Shown: positions 1 through 6,498 of the stretch, piece after piece
How the letters are laid out: every line of letters starts with the position of its first letter
Numbering within the stretch: position 1 is the first letter of the stretch
Source: CAZXFG01 sp964640515
GTDB lineage: Bacteria; Patescibacteriota; Patescibacteriia; Magasanikbacterales; GWA2-37-8
DNA: 14,649 nt
Direction of reading: 5' to 3'
Assembly: GCA_964640515.1 (NCBI GenBank)
Contig: CAZXFG010000016.1
Location: 1-14,649 of the forward strand
Position numbers and translations under genes: made by a program
The notes under the pieces: model-generated
Databases searched by the model: none
What the model saw: the letters and a program-made list of their open reading frames with translations, nothing else
Told to the model about the DNA's origin: nothing

Positions 1-4
1 TGTA

Positions 5-68
5 GCAAAATGTAATGCGACTATCTGCCTTTTACATTTTGCGTGGACAAAATTTCCTAAATTTGTCC
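5..68. repeat. Two adjacent inverted repeats upstream of the first transporter gene
   Basis: The first repeat has perfect 11-bp arms (GCAAAATGTAA at 5-15 and TTACATTTTGC at 32-42) around a 16-nt loop. The second has 7-bp arms (GGACAAA at 45-51, TTTGTCC at 62-68), extendable by two pairs after one mismatch. Neither is followed by a T-tract, so neither is a typical intrinsic terminator. They could be part of the 3' end of a gene outside the window, an operator, or a small repeat element. The rest of 1-185 is AT-rich intergenic DNA with a -10-like TATGAT at 150-155 but no convincing -35. Confidence 0.5.
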
Positions 69-185
69 AAGCCGGAGCATAGGAGTGAAATATATATTTA
101 TAAACCTTATTTCATAGTTGTATTTTTAGGTTTGTTTTAAGTCAAAATTTATGATAACATAACCTCTGTTTTCTATCAAATTATT

Positions 186-1082
186 ATGTCCTGGATACCA
201 TTAGCTCTGTTAGCGTATCTTTGCTGGTCTCTTTCTAATTTAGGGGACAAAATTCTCATCACGAATAAATTTAAACACCCTTTCTCTTATTTATTTTTGA
301 GCTTTCTAATTTCCGGAGTGGTTTTGCTGGGAGGTTTGGGAGTGGAAATATCCCGTCCGTCGCTGTCTTTATCGCTTTTTACTTTTTTAGCCGCTCTGGG
401 GTATGTCCTGACTTCGGTTTTTTATATTAAAGCCGTATCCATAGAAGAAATTTCGCGGGTGAACATGCTATGGAATATCGCGCCCATTTTTAGTTTGATT
501 ATCGCTTGGATTTTATTGGGGGAAAAATTAAGCTCGGTTGAATTAATCGCTTTACTTATTTTATTAGTCGGCGCGTTTCTGGCATCGGCTCATTTTAAGA
601 ACAGAAAAACTGTTCTTTCTTACGGATTGGTTTATATGATTCTGGCCGCTCTTTTTTATGCCGGCTACGCGGTTACGGTCAGGTATGCCACCGCCGGAAC
701 GGCCTTTTTTACTTTTTATTTTTACTTTACTCTCTGGTTGCTGCCTTTGGCCTTTACTTTGTTGCTTTCCAAATCATTTCGTTCATCTTTGCGGATAGAA
801 AAAAAGAGCTGGACTTGGCAGCTCATCGGTTGGGTAATGTTGGTGGCGATTGTAGCCCGGGCCGGAGTGTTATTCAATCAATGGGCGCTTTCTCGGGGCC
901 CAGTGGCCTTGGTGAATGCCACGGAAGGTTTTCAAACAATTTTTGTGTTTGTAGCCGCTGTTTTATTAACTCGTTTCCGACCGGATATTTTAAAAGAAGA
1001 AATTGATCGTAAAAATGTCTTGTTAAAAATAGGCGGGGCTGTTTTTTTGGTAGTCGGCATCCTGCTGTTAGCTTTTCAATAG
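186..1082 (+). CDS. EamA/DMT-superfamily transporter (first of two paralogs)
   Basis: This 298-residue protein is almost entirely hydrophobic, with about ten predicted membrane segments arranged as two EamA halves, the usual size for the drug/metabolite transporter superfamily. Family-typical stretches are seen near the end of each half: a proline-containing segment followed by LLGEKLS around residues 95-115, and GPVALVNATEGFQ around 238-250. Substrate cannot be deduced; members export or import amino acids, nucleotides or other small metabolites across the inner membrane. The ATG is preceded by AT-rich sequence without SD. Its 3' end overlaps the convergent elp3 gene by 15 bp, and its likely terminator lies inside elp3. 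A paralog of nearly equal length (5602-6495) shares the LVNA-EG motif and a C-terminal KEE segment before the last membrane helix. Confidence 0.85.
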   Translation: MSWIPLALLAYLCWSLSNLGDKILITNKFKHPFSYLFLSFLISGVVLLGGLGVEISRPSLSLSLFTFLAALGYVLTSVFYIKAVSIEEISRVNMLWNIAPIFSLIIAWILLGEKLSSVELIALLILLVGAFLASAHFKNRKTVLSYGLVYMILAALFYAGYAVTVRYATAGTAFFTFYFYFTLWLLPLAFTLLLSKSFRSSLRIEKKSWTWQLIGWVMLVAIVARAGVLFNQWALSRGPVALVNATEGFQTIFVFVAAVLLTRFRPDILKEEIDRKNVLLKIGGAVFLVVGILLLAFQ

Positions 1083-2720
1083 TTTGACCGTATAGGTTTT
1101 GTCCGGCTTAAAGCCGAGTTTTTGATAATAATCGCGTACGCCTACGCCCGCGATAACCGCTAAAGCGGTTATTTTATTTTTTCGGCAGATTTTTTCCGCT
1201 TCAATGAGCAATTGTTTGCCCAAGCCTTTATGTTGGTTGGCTTTTTTTTCTTTGCTTCCGATAACCAACGCTTGGCCGTAAGTATGCAGTTCGCGAATAA
1301 AAGCCGGATAAAGTCCATTTTTATCCAAACGCAAACGGCAAAAAGCGAAGACGACATTGCGTTTGGAATCTTCAAAGCTTAAAAAATATTCTGTTCCGCC
1401 GCTGGCTTCGTATTTTTCAATAAAAAATTTAGTTTTGAGAGACAGTAATTTAGCGGTAATGGGCTGATGGCCTATTTCTCGGCAGCGCAGACAATGACAC
1501 TTAGTTCCTTCGTCAGCCATTTCTTTGAGAATCACCTGCCGTAAGTTGGTCATGGTGTTGCCGGCTTTAATATGGTGAGCCGGGATGTCGCGAATTAAAC
1601 GGGAGACACGCACATAATAGGGGATTTGAGTTTTAAATTTCTTGATTACCGAGATTAATGCCTGATTGGAATATGGTTTATATTTTTTATTTTTCAACCA
1701 TTCGTACAATTCCGAATTAGCCACTACCGTGCAAGGATAAATTTTAATCATGTCCGGGCGATAGTCCGGATTGGAAAAAATTTCTAAAAGCATTTTTAAG
1801 TCGCCGGCCGGAGTGGAGTCCGGTAATTGCGGCATCAGGTGATAATCCACTTTGAAGCCGTAATTTTTCAGCAGTTGAGTCGCTGTGATAATTTCTTTAA
1901 CCCCATGTCCGCGTTTTATTTTTTTTAGAATTTTTTCTGAAATGGTCTGGACGCCCAATTCCACGCGAGTGCAACCCAACTCGCGCATTATTAAAATATT
2001 TTTTTCATCAATGTGGTCTGGGCGGGTCTCTAAAGTCAAACCGATGATGCGGTGTTTGGCTGTTTCATTTTTCTTTTGAGCCACGGTTAGTTGTTTTCGT
2101 AATTTGTTGATGTCATTGCGAGAGAGCGTAGCGACCGAAGCAATCTTTCCGTTTGGAGATTGCTTCGCCCCTGAAGGGGCTCGCAATGACAAGTTGGCGG
2201 CCTCAAAACATCTTAGGATAAACCAATATTGATAAAACAAGGGGTAGGCGTTCCAGGTGCCGCCTTTGACGATGAGTTCAATTTTTTCAATCGGATGGCC
2301 GTTGGCCGCCAAAGATTCCAGACGCCTGGCCACCTGTTCGTAGGGATCAAAATGGAGCATGAGAGCCCGAGCCGCGGCCGGTTCGTCGGAAATATAGCTT
2401 TTGGGCATGGATTTTTCATTGGGGCAATAGACGCATTCTCCCGGGCAGGGGAATGGTTTGGTGAGCGCGGTGACGATGGCCACGCCCGAAAGCGTGCGCA
2501 CGGCTCGTTTGGTCAGCACTCTTGCCAGAACATCACTGGGTTTAATCTTGTTTTTTTTTACTAAATTATGATATGCTTTAAGCAGTACGGCGGTATTGGG
2601 AAATTCATTTTTAATTTTTGAAGCGCGCAAAATACGCCGTTTGATTTCATTTAGTTCCTCGGCATTTTGCGGTTTTGTCCTCACCGCTTCCAAAATAATT
2701 TGTTCAGGAATTTTTGTCAT
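1068..2720 (-). CDS. elp3: Elp3-type tRNA U34 carboxymethyl-modifying radical SAM/GNAT enzyme
   Basis: The 550-residue protein has the full Elp3 architecture. A radical SAM cluster motif CxxxCxxC lies at C92/C96/C99, followed by conserved TWNAYP (155-160) and LTLETRPD (228-235). A zinc-binding CxCxxCRE lies at 408-415. A C-terminal GNAT acetyltransferase domain carries the acetyl-CoA loop QHKGLGKQ (496-503) and GVGVRDYYQKLGF (525-537). Known bacterial and archaeal Elp3 proteins use SAM and acetyl-CoA to make cm5U at tRNA wobble position 34. Residues 177-203 come from an inserted palindromic repeat in a segment that I recall as variable between Elp3 proteins. No internal Met gives a better start; the chosen ATG is immediately adjacent to the ATG of the divergent methyltransferase. 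A good promoter lies inside that neighbour. Confidence 0.95.
   Translation of the reverse strand: MTKIPEQIILEAVRTKPQNAEELNEIKRRILRASKIKNEFPNTAVLLKAYHNLVKKNKIKPSDVLARVLTKRAVRTLSGVAIVTALTKPFPCPGECVYCPNEKSMPKSYISDEPAAARALMLHFDPYEQVARRLESLAANGHPIEKIELIVKGGTWNAYPLFYQYWFILRCFEAANLSLRAPSGAKQSPNGKIASVATLSRNDINKLRKQLTVAQKKNETAKHRIIGLTLETRPDHIDEKNILIMRELGCTRVELGVQTISEKILKKIKRGHGVKEIITATQLLKNYGFKVDYHLMPQLPDSTPAGDLKMLLEIFSNPDYRPDMIKIYPCTVVANSELYEWLKNKKYKPYSNQALISVIKKFKTQIPYYVRVSRLIRDIPAHHIKAGNTMTNLRQVILKEMADEGTKCHCLRCREIGHQPITAKLLSLKTKFFIEKYEASGGTEYFLSFEDSKRNVVFAFCRLRLDKNGLYPAFIRELHTYGQALVIGSKEKKANQHKGLGKQLLIEAEKICRKNKITALAVIAGVGVRDYYQKLGFKPDKTYTVKLLKS
1153..1182 (+). terminator. Intrinsic terminator for the upstream EamA gene, embedded in elp3
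   Basis: An 8-bp stem ATAACCGC/GCGGTTAT (1153-1160 and 1165-1172) with a TAAA loop is followed directly by TTTATTTTTT on the plus strand. It lies about 70 nt beyond the EamA stop codon and within antisense elp3 codons for the GNAT domain. The T-rich tract is on the plus-strand side only, so it should stop EamA transcription without terminating elp3. Confidence 0.75.
2111..2191. repeat. Palindromic repeat element inserted in frame within elp3
   Basis: The outer arms are 12 bp perfect (TGTCATTGCGAG at 2111-2122, CTCGCAATGACA at 2180-2191) and the inner arms 11 bp perfect (CGAAGCAATCT at 2136-2146, AGATTGCTTCG at 2157-2167). A side hairpin CCCC-TGAA-GGGG lies at 2168-2179. The element is 81 bp, exactly 27 codons, and reads open through elp3 as residues L177-D203. 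Sequences with ATTGCGAG...GAAGCAATCT arms are familiar from many bacterial genomes as small palindromic mobile repeats. In-frame palindromic inserts in proteins are described for Rickettsia palindromic elements. The family assignment here rests on memory of the arm sequence. Confidence 0.85.
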
Positions 2721-3443
2721 ATGTCACGGAAAACAGCCCAGGCTATTATATCTAAGACTCGCGAAGATTACAACCGCATCGCCCAATATTTTAATACGAC
2801 CCGGGCGCATGTTTGGCCGGAGTTTAAATATTTTCGTCGATTTATTAAAGACGACCAAAATGTCTTGGACTGGGGTTGTGGTAATGGGCGATTAATTCAA
2901 TGCTTCAAAGGAAAGAAAGCTCATTATTTTGGCGTTGATCAAAGCCGAGAATTGATAAAAATCGCGCGGCGCAATTTTGCTTCGGCCGTGAAAGAGGGGC
3001 GGGCTAAGTTTTTTAGCGTGCCGGGTGGAATAAAAAAATTTCCCGATAATTTTTTTGATCTGGTTTTTATGATTTCATCGCTGTTTCATCTTCCCACCCC
3101 GGAAACTCGTTTAGCTCTCTTGGAAAAAGTTAATCGTCAAATGAAAGCAAAAGCCAAATTAGTTATTCTGGTTTGGAATTTGGAAAGCGATTGGGCCAAG
3201 GAGAAAATGAAGAAAGACTGGAAGAAGATTAGTGCCAATGATTATCTTATCCCTTGGAAAAGTCCGGATGGCCAAAAAATATGCGATCGTTATTATCATC
3301 ATTTCACGCGGGCTGAATTGAAGGATTTGCTGTCGCAAGCGGGGTTCGCGGTGTGGAAGATGGAATTTATGGGGAACGGCACCTGGAGCGATAATAAAGG
3401 CGGTCGCAATCTGGTGACCGTCGCTATTAAAAAGGCCTCTTAA
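2721..3443 (+). CDS. SAM-dependent methyltransferase, Trm9/ALKBH8-like (putative tRNA cm5U34 methylase)
   Basis: The 240-residue class I methyltransferase has SAM motif I VLDWGCGNGRL (48-58) and the motif II acidic end GVDQS (71-75). Several features resemble the eukaryotic Trm9/ALKBH8 methyltransferase: an N-terminal YNRIAQYFNTTR..VWP (17-33), a V/I-xWNLE segment (151-155), the IPWK motif (177-180) and RYYHHFTRAEL (190-200). In that family the enzyme esterifies cm5U34 to mcm5U34, using the product of Elp3. Its neighbour is elp3, divergent with directly adjacent start codons, which supports a shared pathway. No Trm112-like partner is visible here. The ATG at 2721 is chosen because the family N-terminus follows it; an upstream in-frame ATG at 2667 would extend into elp3. 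A generic methyltransferase on another substrate remains possible. Confidence 0.7.
   Translation: MSRKTAQAIISKTREDYNRIAQYFNTTRAHVWPEFKYFRRFIKDDQNVLDWGCGNGRLIQCFKGKKAHYFGVDQSRELIKIARRNFASAVKEGRAKFFSVPGGIKKFPDNFFDLVFMISSLFHLPTPETRLALLEKVNRQMKAKAKLVILVWNLESDWAKEKMKKDWKKISANDYLIPWKSPDGQKICDRYYHHFTRAELKDLLSQAGFAVWKMEFMGNGTWSDNKGGRNLVTVAIKKAS
2745..2773 (-). promoter_or_regulatory. elp3 promoter inside the methyltransferase gene
   Basis: Read on the minus strand: TTGTAA (2768-2773), a 17-nt spacer, then TATAAT (2745-2750). The predicted start is near 2738, leaving a leader of about 17 nt before the elp3 ATG. The site lies over codons 9-18 of the divergent gene. Confidence 0.7.
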
Positions 3444-3460
3444 TTCAAGAGGCTCTTTTA
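3429..3460. terminator. Bidirectional terminator between convergent genes
   Basis: A 7-bp stem GCCTCTT/AAGAGGC (3435-3441, 3447-3453) with loop AATTC is flanked by AAAAA on the left and TCTTTTA on the right, so it can work in both directions. It overlaps the methyltransferase stop codon and reaches the glycosyltransferase stop. Confidence 0.8.
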
Positions 3461-4624
3461 CACATCAGCCGTTTGTAATTTATTCAACGGCTGTTTTTTA
3501 TTTCCCGGCAAATAAACTTGTTCAGTTTGTTTGGCAATATCAACCCAATCATATTTTTCTTGCGCCAGGCGTTGATTGGTTTGGCCAGCTTCCTTTATCC
3601 ATTCCGGATGCCGCATCAGTTCCACTATTTTGTCGCTTAAAGATTTGACGCTGGTATTGGCGAACCAAAAGCGCGGGTCGGGAATCAGTTCCTTTTGTTC
3701 CGGAATATCCGATACCAGCACTGCCTTGGCCAGAGACATGGCGCACAACACGGACAGAGACAAGCCCTCATTTTCTGACGGATGAACCAGCATGGTAGCG
3801 TTGGCGAAAAGTTCAGTCAAATTATCTCCATGTTGCCAGCCGGTGAAAATAATGCTTTTATCGCCGCGCGCTTTTTCTTTTAGCACCAACACATAATTAT
3901 CGGTAAAGGCGCTGTCGCCGGCAATAACCAGTTTATGGTCGCTCAATAATTCCGGATGTTGCTGGCGGGCGATTTGCCAGGCGTCAATCAGATAATGCAT
4001 GCCTTTATGCTTCACCAAACGAGTCACGGCCAATAAATATTTGTTTGGTTCCAAATTCCATTGATAAAGTAAAGAAGATCCGACCGGTCGGTCATTTTTT
4101 TCTACGCCGTTCGGAATATGAACGGTGAATTGATTAAATTCATTCTGACAATAATTTTCTATGGTTTTGGAAACAGAGATGGTCTGATGAGGAAATAAGC
4201 AAGCGGTTTTTTCACCCAAGCGTAGTATAGTTCTAGCCAACCAGCCCCATTTTTGATGGTAGCGATCAATACAATGGAAAGTCGCAATGACTTTAGTGCG
4301 GGGAGATAAAATTCTTGGTAGCCAAGAAAGCAAAGAAGGCCCCACGCCATGATAATGAATGATATCTGGTTTTTGACGAATAGCGTGTAGAGTGGAAAAA
4401 AAGGTATGCGTAATTGCGTCTAAATGTTTAGTGTGCCAGGACGGAGTATGTATGATTTTTACTCCGCGATAGTTGGTAATTGCCTGGGGGGTGTACCAAG
4501 AACGCGCGTATACCAAAATATCGTGGCCTTGACGAGCCAGTTCGCGGGACAGATCCTCCACATGGCGTTCAATGCCCCCATAGAGGGCCGGAATGCCTTT
4601 TTGTCCAATCATGGCAATACGCAT
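3458..4624 (-). CDS. Glycosyltransferase family 4 (GT-B fold)
   Basis: The 388-residue protein starts with the GT4 glycine-rich segment IGQKGIPALYGGIERH (6-21) and has a second Rossmann half with AVTRLVKHKGMHYLIDA (199-215) and IIFTGW (258-263). The donor-site segment is HPSENEGLSLSVLCAM (281-296). The family normally shows E-x7-E here; the first Glu is E286, but the second position is C294. It likely transfers a nucleotide-sugar-derived residue to a cell-surface glycan on the cytoplasmic face; the sugar cannot be told. It is transcribed alone from a strong promoter 17 nt upstream of the ATG, divergently from folD. Confidence 0.9.
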   Translation of the reverse strand: MRIAMIGQKGIPALYGGIERHVEDLSRELARQGHDILVYARSWYTPQAITNYRGVKIIHTPSWHTKHLDAITHTFFSTLHAIRQKPDIIHYHGVGPSLLSWLPRILSPRTKVIATFHCIDRYHQKWGWLARTILRLGEKTACLFPHQTISVSKTIENYCQNEFNQFTVHIPNGVEKNDRPVGSSLLYQWNLEPNKYLLAVTRLVKHKGMHYLIDAWQIARQQHPELLSDHKLVIAGDSAFTDNYVLVLKEKARGDKSIIFTGWQHGDNLTELFANATMLVHPSENEGLSLSVLCAMSLAKAVLVSDIPEQKELIPDPRFWFANTSVKSLSDKIVELMRHPEWIKEAGQTNQRLAQEKYDWVDIAKQTEQVYLPGNKKQPLNKLQTADV

Positions 4625-4647
4625 ATTTTTCTTTAATTTAACAGTAA

Positions 4648-4676
4648 ACTATAGCATATTTTAGCCATTTTGTCAA
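4648..4676 (-). promoter_or_regulatory. Promoter of the glycosyltransferase gene
   Basis: On the minus strand TTGACA (4671-4676), 17-nt spacer, TATAGT (4648-4653). This gives a predicted start near 4641 and a short AT-rich leader without SD before the ATG ending at 4624. Confidence 0.8.
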
Positions 4677-4726
4677 TGGTTTGGCGTCGTTTTTACCTGG
4701 TTTTACTGGTTTTCTAGGTATATATG

Positions 4727-4735
4727 TGGTATACT
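4727..4735 (+). promoter_or_regulatory. Extended -10 promoter of folD
   Basis: TGG followed by TATACT (4730-4735) forms an extended -10; no good -35 is present at 17 nt. Upstream there is a short direct repeat, TTTTACCTGG then TTTTACTGG (4691-4709), of unknown role. Predicted transcription starts near 4742, only about five nt before the ATG at 4747. Confidence 0.65.
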
Positions 4736-4746
4736 AATTGAAAATT

Positions 4747-5598
4747 ATGTCTAAATTGATTGACGGGCAGGATATTGCCAGAAAAATAAATAAGGAAACC
4801 GCCAAACGGGTAAAGAAGCTTAATAAAAGAGGTTTTTTTCCCAAATTGGCGGTAGTTTTAGTCGGATCGGACCCGGCCTCTATGTCCTATATCCGCCAAA
4901 AAGAAAAGGTCGCGCGCCAGGTGGGAGTGGATTTTGTGTTGCGCGCTTTGCCTAAAAGTACGACCAAAGAGAGTTTCATCAGCGAGCTAAAACGCTTGCA
5001 AATAGATAAAAGTCTGGCCGGTCTCATTATTCAGTTGCCCTTGCCGGAAAAATTATTTTGTCCGGAAGTACTTAATGCCATCAATCCGGCGGTGGATGTG
5101 GATTTTTTACATGAGAAAAGCATGGGTAATTTGATGCTGGCCACCAATCAAATCACGCCTCCCACATCAGGTTCTATTTTGGCCATTTTGCATGATTTAA
5201 AAATAAGTTTGGCGGGGAAAAATATCACCATTGTCGGCATGGGCATGTTGGTTGGCAAGCCTCTGGCCATGCTCCTGATCAATGAGCGGGCCAGCGTTAT
5301 CACCTGCAATAGCGCCACCAAAGATATCAAAGAAAAATGCTTGTCCGCGGATATTCTGATTAGTTGCGCGGGAAAGAAAGATTTGATTCGGGGTAATATG
5401 GTTAAGCCGGGAGCAGTGGTGATTGACGCGGGTTTTTCTTTTTTTAAAGGCAAATCTTATGGAGATGTGAATGTGGCGGAGGTAGGGAAAATCGCTTCCC
5501 GGGTTACTCCCACGCCGGGCGGGGTGGGGCCAATTACCGTCGCTCTGCTTTTACGCAATACGGTTTGGCGCGCGGAGAAGAAATTAGTTAAAAAGTAA
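4747..5598 (+). CDS. folD: Bifunctional methylenetetrahydrofolate dehydrogenase/cyclohydrolase
   Basis: FolD interconverts 5,10-methylene-THF and 10-formyl-THF in one-carbon metabolism. The 283-residue protein has the YxxxK catalytic motif (Y48..K52), QLPLP (96-100), VDVDF (117-120 region) and the C-terminal signature TPTPGGVGPITVALL (254-268). Two usual features are altered. The NADP-site segment reads VGMGMLVGKP (163-172), where many FolD proteins have GRS before the hydrophobic-VG. The folate-side PCTP motif reads PPTSG (138-142). I chose the ATG at 4747, because the promoter -10 ends at 4735 and an upstream TTG at 4738 would sit ahead of the likely transcription start. It heads a three-gene operon with 3-nt gaps. 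Confidence 0.93.
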   Translation: MSKLIDGQDIARKINKETAKRVKKLNKRGFFPKLAVVLVGSDPASMSYIRQKEKVARQVGVDFVLRALPKSTTKESFISELKRLQIDKSLAGLIIQLPLPEKLFCPEVLNAINPAVDVDFLHEKSMGNLMLATNQITPPTSGSILAILHDLKISLAGKNITIVGMGMLVGKPLAMLLINERASVITCNSATKDIKEKCLSADILISCAGKKDLIRGNMVKPGAVVIDAGFSFFKGKSYGDVNVAEVGKIASRVTPTPGGVGPITVALLLRNTVWRAEKKLVKK

Positions 5599-5601
5599 TT
5601 T

Positions 5602-6495
5602 ATGTCAGTGTTTTTGGCAATCATCGGCTATACTACTTTGGGCGCGGCGTCTCTTTTGGATAAGTTTATTCTTAGCAAAAGGGTTTCTCATCCGCTGACA
5701 TATGTTTTTTATATATCAATAATTTTTTTATTATTGTTTTTTCTTTTACCTTTTGGGATATATTTTCCATCCGATGTATATACTTGGTCAGCCGTGGCCG
5801 CGTCCGGTTTTTTCTTTTTTATGGGATTATGGTTGATGTTCATCGGGGTGCAAAAGAGCGAGGTTAGCCATGTCGGGCCTTTGATGGGAGCGGCCATATC
5901 TTTAAGCACGGTGATTTTAGGCCGTATCTTTCTGGGAGAGACTCTGCCCGTGGAAAAAACGGCCGCTATTGGATTGTTGATTGCCGGCTCACTGATTATT
6001 TCTTTTGAAAAAAGTCGCCGGCATCATGGCTGGCACGCCGGCATGTTATTCGGAATTTTGGCCGGTTTGGCTTTTGCCGGCTCGCATGTGGCTTCCAAAT
6101 TTGCTTATGATGAGTTGGGTTTTTACAGCGGTCTGATTTTAACCCGCGCCGTATTAGGGTTATGCGGTTTATTTTTATTAGCCGCGCCAGTAGTGCGGGC
6201 TGAAGTTTTTAGCCGCCAGACAGGAAGCCGGCCCCGGAAAAAAAGAGGCATAGTCTTTATTAATTTGGCGTTGGGTACGCTGGGAGTTTTGTTAATTCAG
6301 TACGCGATTTCCTTGGGCAGTGTAAGTTTGGTCAATGCTTTTGAAGGATTAAAGTACGCGGTGCTGATTGTTTTGGTCGCCATATTGTCCAAGTTTTTCC
6401 CGAAAGTTTTAAAAGAAGAATATTCGCGCGGAGAGATGTTGCAGGAAATTTTGGCCGTGCTTTTGATTGCCGGCGGTTTGGTTATGCTTATTTAA
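5602..6495 (+). CDS. EamA/DMT-superfamily transporter (second paralog)
   Basis: This 297-residue protein has about ten membrane segments in two EamA repeats. An FLGETLPVEK segment (111-120) closes the first half, and SLVNAFEG (around 239-246) precedes the final helices. The ends of this protein and of the one at 186-1082 align (LVNA-EG, a -PxxLKEE segment and a terminal glycine-rich helix), so the two are paralogs. A basic loop, RQTGSRPRKKR (around 205-215), is on the predicted cytoplasmic side. The start is 3 nt after the folD stop, without SD, so it is translated as part of the folD operon. The substrate is unknown. Confidence 0.85.
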   Translation: MSVFLAIIGYTTLGAASLLDKFILSKRVSHPLTYVFYISIIFLLLFFLLPFGIYFPSDVYTWSAVAASGFFFFMGLWLMFIGVQKSEVSHVGPLMGAAISLSTVILGRIFLGETLPVEKTAAIGLLIAGSLIISFEKSRRHHGWHAGMLFGILAGLAFAGSHVASKFAYDELGFYSGLILTRAVLGLCGLFLLAAPVVRAEVFSRQTGSRPRKKRGIVFINLALGTLGVLLIQYAISLGSVSLVNAFEGLKYAVLIVLVAILSKFFPKVLKEEYSRGEMLQEILAVLLIAGGLVMLI

Positions 6496-6498
6496 AAT

